Shown here in pieces: positions 45,763-50,400 of a stretch of DNA of 50,400 nt. The notes below the pieces were generated by a model. The model was not told the origin of the DNA and ran no database searches. It saw only the letters and a list, made by a program, of their open reading frames with translations. This stretch comes from Allosphingosinicella sp. (lineage in GTDB: Bacteria > Pseudomonadota > Alphaproteobacteria > Sphingomonadales > Sphingomonadaceae). The stretch lies in the NCBI GenBank assembly GCA_030447665.1, contig JAUJOJ010000021.1, forward strand, positions 1,434-51,833. The letters are read 5' to 3'. A program made the translations under genes and the position numbers. The stretch's first letter is position 1. Each line of letters begins with the position of its first letter.

Positions 45763-46641
45763 CTAGCCCGAGAAGAGCGCGTCCGGCAGACCTGAAACCC
45801 CGGGCTTCACCATGAACAGGCCGCCGGCCTGGGGCTGCTTTGCCAGCGCCTCTTCGTCGAGGCCGATGCTGGCCGACGTGATGAAGAGATGGTCGAGGGC
45901 GGGCCCGCCGAAGGCGCAGCTGGTCGGGCGCTGCACCGGCACTTCGAGTGTTTCCAGGAGCTCGCCCGCGGGCGAGTAGCGCCTGACGCACCAGCCGTCC
46001 CAAAAGGCGATCCAGAGGCAGCCTTCGGCATCGACCGTCATCCCGTCCGGATAGCCGTCCCGCTCGCCATATTCGGCGAAGACTCGACGCTTCGATGCGT
46101 TCCCATCCTCGTCCAGATCGAACGCGTAGGTGACCTGCCGGCCCGAATCATTGTGGTACATGAGCCGGCCGCCCGGGCTGAAGGCGGGGCCGTTGGTGAC
46201 ACGATATTCATCATCCATACGGCGCCAGCTGAGATCCCGATCGAGGCGGTAGAGGGCGCCCGTTGCGAGAACCTCCTCATCGTCCATCGTCCCGGCCCAG
46301 AAGCGGCCCTCGCGGTCGAGCTTGCCGTCGTTGAAGCGGTTGGTGGGCCGCTCTGGCTCCGGATTGGCGTGAAGATCGTAGCGCCCCGCGGCCGGGTCGA
46401 CGAACGCGAAGCCGTTCTCGCTCCCTGCCACGAAACCGCCGCTTTCGCGGGGCGCCAGCGAGCAGACGCGGAATGGCGTTTGCCAGACGGCGATCTTGCC
46501 GCTGTCGAAGGCGCGGCGGAAAATGCGGCGGCCCTTGATGTCGACCCAGTAGAGCGCGTCCTCGCGCGCCGACCAGACGGGGCCTTCGCCGAGCACCGCC
46601 TTTATATCGGCGACACAGATCGGGGTGTTGCTATCCGACAT
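45763..46641 (-). CDS. SMP-30/gluconolactonase family lactonase (probably galactonolactonase)
   Basis: This 292-aa six-bladed beta-propeller hydrolyses sugar lactones with a divalent metal. Family residues are visible: the metal Glu in VLGEGPVWSAREDALYWVDI, the Asn in NDGKLDREGRFWAGTMDD, and the Asp in YPDGMTVDAEGCLWIAFWDG. TNGPAFSPGGRLMYHNDSGR supplies the other Asn and Asp. MSDSNTPICVADIKAVLGEG is taken as the start (46641); a longer frame would translate the repeat at 46721-46858. Galactose dehydrogenase, DgoK and DgoA are encoded just beyond on the other strand, so D-galactonolactone is the likely substrate (inference). No signal peptide is present. Confidence 0.9.
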   Translation of the reverse strand: MSDSNTPICVADIKAVLGEGPVWSAREDALYWVDIKGRRIFRRAFDSGKIAVWQTPFRVCSLAPRESGGFVAGSENGFAFVDPAAGRYDLHANPEPERPTNRFNDGKLDREGRFWAGTMDDEEVLATGALYRLDRDLSWRRMDDEYRVTNGPAFSPGGRLMYHNDSGRQVTYAFDLDEDGNASKRRVFAEYGERDGYPDGMTVDAEGCLWIAFWDGWCVRRYSPAGELLETLEVPVQRPTSCAFGGPALDHLFITSASIGLDEEALAKQPQAGGLFMVKPGVSGLPDALFSG

Positions 46642-46720
46642 CCGCGCCCGAATAGCCTGCCTGCGGCGGCGGGCAAGGAAATTGGGACCGATTAGCGGCC
46701 CGCGCGTTGAAGTCTGTTGG

Positions 46721-46858
46721 GAAATGCGCACAAGAGCGCATTTCTTGGGCTCCGCGCCAGCCCGCTCCCCCACCCAGCCTCCCGACGTCAGTATGATTGC
46801 ATCGGGGGGCTGGGTGGGGGAGCGGGCCGGAACCGAATCCCCAAACAGGCTCTTAGCC
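46721..46858 (-). repeat. Dispersed palindromic repeat, long copy with a 20-bp hairpin
   Basis: This is the longer relative of 35561-35640, in reverse orientation. It includes the hairpin GAAATGCGC/GCGCATTTC (46721-46729 and 46736-46744). It also contains a large palindrome with perfectly paired arms at 46760-46779 and 46808-46827 (20 bp, starting GCCCGCTCCCCC), which is absent from the short copy. The loop of the large palindrome has a further CCCGA/TCGGG pairing. It fills the spacer between the divergent lactonase and dgoK genes, so it sits in the promoter region of both. Confidence 0.7.
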
Positions 46859-46880
46859 GCACGAGACGAAGAGGATAGGC

Positions 46881-47768
46881 ATGCGCTGGGCGGAAGGCTT
46901 CATTGCAGTCGATTGGGGCACCACCAATCGCCGCGGCTACCTGATCGCCGACGGCGGCCGTATGACCGACGAGATGGAGGATGACCGCGGTATCCTCGCG
47001 GTCGGCCGCGAGGGCTTCGATCGCGCCGTGGCGGACCTGAAGGGCCGCCTCGGCGACCGGCCGCTGCTGATGGCCGGCATGGTCGGATCGAACCGCGGCT
47101 GGGTAGAGGCCCCCTACGTGCCCTGCCCCGCCGGCCTGCCCGAGCTCGCCGCCAATCTGAAATGGGTCGTCCGGGACCGGATCGCGATCGTTCCGGGCGT
47201 CTCCTACAGCGACGGCGATGCGGCCGACGTGATGCGCGGCGAGGAGATGCAGATCCTCGGCGCCTTTGCCGAAGGGATGGTGGCGGCCGATGCGCTGATC
47301 TGCCACCCCGGCACGCACAACAAATGGATCAGGCTCGAGGACGGGCGGATCACCGCGTTCCGGACGGTGATGACCGGCGAGCTGTTCAACCTGCTGCGCG
47401 AGCACAGCATCCTCGCCGATCTGCTCTCGGCGCCAGCCGAGGTCGACGATGCCTTCGAAGCGGGCGTGCGCAAGGGGCTGGAAAGCGACGAGCTCATGGC
47501 CGAATTGTTCTCCGTGCGGGCACGGGTCCTGCTCGGCAAAGCGCCGCGGGAAAGCGCGGCCTCCTACACAAGCGGGCTACTGATCGGCACCGATATCCGG
47601 ATCGGCGCCCGCGCCGCGCCGCAGGAAGAGATCGTTGTGATGGGACGGCCCGAGCTCACCAGCCTGTTCGCGGCCGCGCTCCGCATCGGCGGCAGGACGG
47701 CGCGCGAGGTGGACGGCGAGGAGGCGTTCCTTGCCGGCGTCAAGCATCTGTCGGAGCTGATTCAATGA
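46881..47768 (+). CDS. dgoK: 2-dehydro-3-deoxygalactonokinase
   Basis: DgoK phosphorylates 2-keto-3-deoxygalactonate at O6 with ATP. The 295-aa protein aligns from memory along its length with E. coli DgoK. Matching segments are FIAVDWGTTNRRGYL (phosphate-binding loop), LLMAGMVGSNRGWVEAPYVP, RIAIVPGVSYSDG followed by DVMRGEEMQILGA, CHPGTHNKWIRLEDG, FRTVMTGELFNLLREHSIL and SAASYTSGLLIGTDI. It begins ATG 46881 shortly after the repeat. Its stop overlaps dgoA in an ATGA, so the two are coupled. Substrate specificity for galactonate rather than gluconate intermediates is inferred from similarity and the presence of dgoD. Confidence 0.94.
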   Translation: MRWAEGFIAVDWGTTNRRGYLIADGGRMTDEMEDDRGILAVGREGFDRAVADLKGRLGDRPLLMAGMVGSNRGWVEAPYVPCPAGLPELAANLKWVVRDRIAIVPGVSYSDGDAADVMRGEEMQILGAFAEGMVAADALICHPGTHNKWIRLEDGRITAFRTVMTGELFNLLREHSILADLLSAPAEVDDAFEAGVRKGLESDELMAELFSVRARVLLGKAPRESAASYTSGLLIGTDIRIGARAAPQEEIVVMGRPELTSLFAAALRIGGRTAREVDGEEAFLAGVKHLSELIQ

Positions 47769-48391
47769 AGCCGAAAGAGGAATTGCTGCAGCGTCTCCAC
47801 GAATGTCCGCTGGTCGCGATCATCAGGGGCGTGACACCGGACGAGGTCGAAGCGATCGGCGAAGCGATGTACCAGGCCGGCATCCGCATCATCGAGGTTC
47901 CACTCAATTCGCCGCAGCCGCTCGACAGCATCGGCAGGCTGGCGAAGTGCCTCGGAGATCGGGCGCTGATCGGCGCCGGCACCGTGCTCGATCCCGCGGA
48001 CGTGTCGCGTATCCGTGATGTCGGCGGCGGACTGATCGTCTCGCCGAGCACCGACACGGAGGTGATCGCCGCAACCGCGCAGGCGGGGATGGTCTCCGCT
48101 CCCGGCTTCTTCACGCCGTCCGAGGCTTTCCAGGCGCTGAAGGCCGGCGCCACCGCGTTGAAGCTCTTCCCGGCCGAAGCGGTCACGCCCGCCTTCGTGA
48201 AGGCGCAGCGGGCGGTGCTTCCGAAAGACGTTCCACTGCTCGTCGTCGGCGGCGTGAAGCCCGACACCATGCAGGCTTGGCTCGATGCCGGCGCCGACGG
48301 CTTCGGCCTCGGCTCAGGGCTCTACAAGCCGGGCCAGACCCCCGGCGACGTCGCCGCGCAGGCACGCGCCTACGTGCAAGGCCTCGGCTGA
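47765..48391 (+). CDS. dgoA: 2-dehydro-3-deoxy-6-phosphogalactonate aldolase
   Basis: DgoA is a class I aldolase that splits 2-keto-3-deoxy-6-phosphogalactonate into pyruvate and glyceraldehyde-3-phosphate. The 208-aa TIM-barrel protein contains PLVAIIRGVTPDEVEAIGEA, IIEVPLNSPQPLDSI with the catalytic Glu, ALIGAGTVLDP, LIVSPSTDTEVI and LKLFPAEAVTPAFVKAQRAV with the Schiff-base Lys. GGVKPDTMQAWLDAGADGFG is the phosphate-binding end. The P-L-N-S-P segment is the DgoA rather than Eda form. It overlaps dgoK by four bases and the next gene by one base (TGATG). Confidence 0.95.
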   Translation: MKPKEELLQRLHECPLVAIIRGVTPDEVEAIGEAMYQAGIRIIEVPLNSPQPLDSIGRLAKCLGDRALIGAGTVLDPADVSRIRDVGGGLIVSPSTDTEVIAATAQAGMVSAPGFFTPSEAFQALKAGATALKLFPAEAVTPAFVKAQRAVLPKDVPLLVVGGVKPDTMQAWLDAGADGFGLGSGLYKPGQTPGDVAAQARAYVQGLG

Positions 48392-49329
48392 TGCGACCGA
48401 TCCGGATCGGGATCATCGGTTATGGCAAGATCGCGGAGGACCAGCATGTCCCCTCGATCCGGAACAATGGCCGCTTCGAGCTGGCGGCGACCGTCAGCCG
48501 CCAAGGCAAAGGCGCGCCCGGTATCCGCAGCTTTGCCAGTCACCACGAGATGCTCGACCAGATGGAGGATCTCGAGGCGGTCGCGATCTGCACGCCCCCG
48601 TCCGTCCGTTACGACATCGCCCGCGACTGCATCGAAGCGGGGCTCCATATTTTGCTGGAAAAGCCGCCGGGCGTGACGCTGGCCGAGGTCGAGCATCTCG
48701 CCTGCCTCGCCGCGGGCCGCGAGATATCGCTCTTCACCACTTGGCACGCGCAGCACAATCCGGCGGTCACGGCGGCCGCCGAGCGGCTGGCGGGGCAGAG
48801 CATCGCATCGATGGAGATCGTCTGGCACGAAGACGTCCGCAAGTGGCATCCCGGCCAGCAATGGATCTGGGAGCCGGGCGGCTTCGGCGTCTTCGATCCC
48901 GGCATAAATGCGCTTTCGATCGCCGCCCGCATCTTTCCCGGCGAGCTGTTCGTGCGCGAGGCCGAGCTCATCTTCCCCGAGAACAAGCAGGCGCCGATCG
49001 CGGCGCGGCTGCGCTTCGCAAGCTCCTCATCGGGGGGCGAGCTCAGCGCCGATTTCAACTGGAACCATCAAGGCAAGGAGGAATGGAACTTCCACATCCG
49101 CCTCTCCGACGGCACTGAGCTGAAGCTGATCGAAGGCGGCTCGCGCCTGTTCGTGGGGGACGAGCTTCAGGCGTCGGGCGGGCACGGGGAATATCCCTCC
49201 ATCTACGCCGAATTCGTCGACCTCATCGACGAGCGGCGGAGCCATGTCGACATCCGCCCGCTCCGCCTGGTCGCCGACGCCTATCTATCGGGCCGGCGCA
49301 GCACCGCCCCGCCGTTCGAGGACGGCTGA
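48391..49329 (+). CDS. Gfo/Idh/MocA oxidoreductase, probable D-galactose 1-dehydrogenase
   Basis: This 312-aa NAD(P) enzyme begins MRPIRIGIIGYGKIAEDQHV, with the Rossmann motif GIIGYGKIAE at residues 7-16. The conserved EKPPG motif follows at about residue 90 (LLEKPPGVTLAE). FDPGINALSIAARIFPGEL fits the catalytic region with the family D-x-x-x-N/H pattern. The N-terminal half strongly recalls bacterial galactose/arabinose 1-dehydrogenases that start the De Ley-Doudoroff route by making galactonolactone. Immediate linkage with dgoK and dgoA supports this. The start overlaps the dgoA stop by one base. Alternative: another aldose or inositol dehydrogenase of the same fold. Confidence 0.85.
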   Translation: MRPIRIGIIGYGKIAEDQHVPSIRNNGRFELAATVSRQGKGAPGIRSFASHHEMLDQMEDLEAVAICTPPSVRYDIARDCIEAGLHILLEKPPGVTLAEVEHLACLAAGREISLFTTWHAQHNPAVTAAAERLAGQSIASMEIVWHEDVRKWHPGQQWIWEPGGFGVFDPGINALSIAARIFPGELFVREAELIFPENKQAPIAARLRFASSSSGGELSADFNWNHQGKEEWNFHIRLSDGTELKLIEGGSRLFVGDELQASGGHGEYPSIYAEFVDLIDERRSHVDIRPLRLVADAYLSGRRSTAPPFEDG

Positions 49330-49385
49330 CATTGGCAGGCGCCGCCGCTATGCCTCGGCAAAACATATCCTGGGGAGAGACTTCG

Positions 49386-50400
49386 ATGCGATCCACCGCC
49401 CTTGCCGCACTCCTGCTTGCCGCGACCGCCTCGCCGGCCGCTCCCGCCGCCGCCCAGGCGCAGGCCGAACAAGGCTTTGCCGTCATCCATGCCGGAGCGC
49501 TGCTCGACCGCCCCGGGCGAGAGCCGCGGCGGGGCGCCAGCCTGGTGGTCCGCGGCGGCAAGGTGGTGTCGGTGCAGGACGGCTTCATCGATGCGCCGGC
49601 GGGCGCCCGTGTGATCGACCTTCGCGACCGCTTCGTGCTTCCGGGCCTGATCGACAGCCATGTCCATCTCGATTCGGACCGGGCCGGCAATGAAGGGCTG
49701 CTGGCGGGCTTCACCGAAAGCAGGCAGCTGGGCGCCTACGAGACGCTGTGGAACGCGCACAAGACGCTCAGTGCCGGCTTCACCACGGTGCGCAACCTCG
49801 GCGATCCGGGCGGCGCGCTGGCGCTCCGCGACGCGATCGCACGCGGCTGGGTGCAAGGGCCCCGGATCCTTGATGCCGGCAATGCCATCTCCACGACGTC
49901 GGGGCATATGGATCCGCACCTTGGGGTCGATGAGGAGCTGCACGCCGCGATCCCCGCCGACAATCTCTGCGACGGCCCGGACGAGTGCCGCAAGGTGGTG
50001 CGCCGCCAGATCGGCCGCGGGGCCGACGTGATCAAGATCGCCACCACCGGCGGCGTCAACAGCCGCATCGGCGCGGGCCTCGGCAAGCAGATGTTCGACG
50101 ACGAAGCCAAGGCGATCGTCGATACGGCGCACCTTTACGGCAAGAAGGTCGCCGTCCACGCCCACGGGGCCGACGGCATTACGGTGGCGCTCCGCGCCGG
50201 CGCCGATTCGATCGAGCATGGGACCTTGATCGACGAGGAGAATATCCGGCTCTTCAAGCAAACGGGCGCTTTTTACGTCCCCACCCTTTCAACGGTGAAC
50301 GGCTATCTCGAGCGCATCGCGAAGGACCCGAACGCTTACCCGCCGGAGGTCCGCAAGAAGATCGACTGGCGCATCGGCATCACCGGCAAGGCGCTGGAAA
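49386..50400 (+). CDS. Exported amidohydrolase (imidazolonepropionase-like), cut by the window end
   Basis: The frame starts at ATG 49386, preceded by GGGGAGAG, and stays open to the last base; the C-terminus is outside the window. MRSTALAALLLAATASPAAPAAA is a signal peptide, so the enzyme is periplasmic. The metal motif is GLIDSHVHLDSDR (H-x-H). FTTVRNLGDPGGALALRDAI, GADVIKIATTGGVNSR (ligand region) and VAVHAHGADGITVALRAGAD follow, then SIEHGTLIDEENI. Metal-dependent hydrolysis of an amide or peptide is expected; the substrate is unknown. It is of the same family as the frameshifted gene at 10902-12157 and, unlike it, shows no break in the visible part. Confidence 0.9.
   Translation, partial: MRSTALAALLLAATASPAAPAAAQAQAEQGFAVIHAGALLDRPGREPRRGASLVVRGGKVVSVQDGFIDAPAGARVIDLRDRFVLPGLIDSHVHLDSDRAGNEGLLAGFTESRQLGAYETLWNAHKTLSAGFTTVRNLGDPGGALALRDAIARGWVQGPRILDAGNAISTTSGHMDPHLGVDEELHAAIPADNLCDGPDECRKVVRRQIGRGADVIKIATTGGVNSRIGAGLGKQMFDDEAKAIVDTAHLYGKKVAVHAHGADGITVALRAGADSIEHGTLIDEENIRLFKQTGAFYVPTLSTVNGYLERIAKDPNAYPPEVRKKIDWRIGITGKALE

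Noticed and set aside
1..50400. CRISPR arrays, tRNA or rRNA genes
   Set aside because: No regularly spaced direct repeats, and no tRNA- or rRNA-like sequence was recognised by eye; the cloverleaf elements lack tRNA consensus loops and a CCA-type acceptor layout.

Overview
The window is GC-rich DNA from an alphaproteobacterium, most likely a sphingomonad (order Sphingomonadales). The reasons are the gene order rph-rdgB-hemW, the rsmI / UPF0102 / gshB neighbourhood, DUF484 next to xerC, an ABC permease fused to an M1 aminopeptidase, an exosortase-A-type exopolysaccharide block with a putative O-glycosylation ligase, and a De Ley-Doudoroff galactose pathway. This placement comes from family resemblance read by eye; no search was run. 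No rRNA, tRNA or CRISPR array was recognised.

Layout. 1-10.9 kb: housekeeping genes (rph, rdgB, hemW, a frameshifted LpoA-like lipoprotein, rsmI, UPF0102, gshB, a DedA protein, xerC, DUF484, a transaldolase-type aldolase, an M20 peptidase). 10.9-16.4 kb: a frameshifted amidohydrolase, an 80-aa protein, RNase R and an M28 peptidase, the last two broken by several single-base indels. 16.5-21.0 kb: an ABC ATPase and a permease/M1 peptidase fusion. 21.1-28.6 kb: a FAH-family hydrolase, then a tightly overlapping valine-degradation operon (mmsA, a polysaccharide deacetylase, acyl-CoA dehydrogenase, 3-hydroxyisobutyryl-CoA hydrolase, enoyl-CoA hydratase, mmsB). 28.7-32.6 kb: an M13 metallopeptidase, a 47-aa protein, a coupled pair of a possible 2H-phosphoesterase-like protein and a HAD phosphatase, and a GFA-family protein. 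32.8-34.4 kb: an IS1182-type insertion sequence with a broken transposase. 34.4-39.8 kb: an SDR, an aldose epimerase, a small orphan protein, galactonate dehydratase (dgoD) and a GH1-like glycosidase. 40.0-45.8 kb: exopolysaccharide genes (beta-helix protein, GT4, AsnB-type amidotransferase, 55-aa membrane protein, O-ligase). 45.8-49.3 kb: SMP-30 lactonase, dgoK, dgoA and galactose dehydrogenase. 49.4 kb to the end: an amidohydrolase that runs off the window.

The sugar genes on either side of the exopolysaccharide block together supply every step from a galactoside to pyruvate plus glyceraldehyde-3-phosphate: GH1, epimerase, galactose dehydrogenase, lactonase, DgoD, DgoK, DgoA. The valine operon converts isobutyryl-CoA to propionyl-CoA.

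Two features cut across the window. First, many genes carry single-base indels, mostly lost bases in G/C runs, clustered at 11.9-16.0, 19.9-20.8 and 33.3-39.3 kb. They look more like sequence errors than gene death. Second, the intergenic spaces hold several families of palindromic repeats. Some are cloverleaf-like elements (an outer stem around two hairpins) whose shape is kept while their bases differ. One is a 314-bp element with 25-bp perfect terminal inverted repeats. These repeats are the least explained content of the window.
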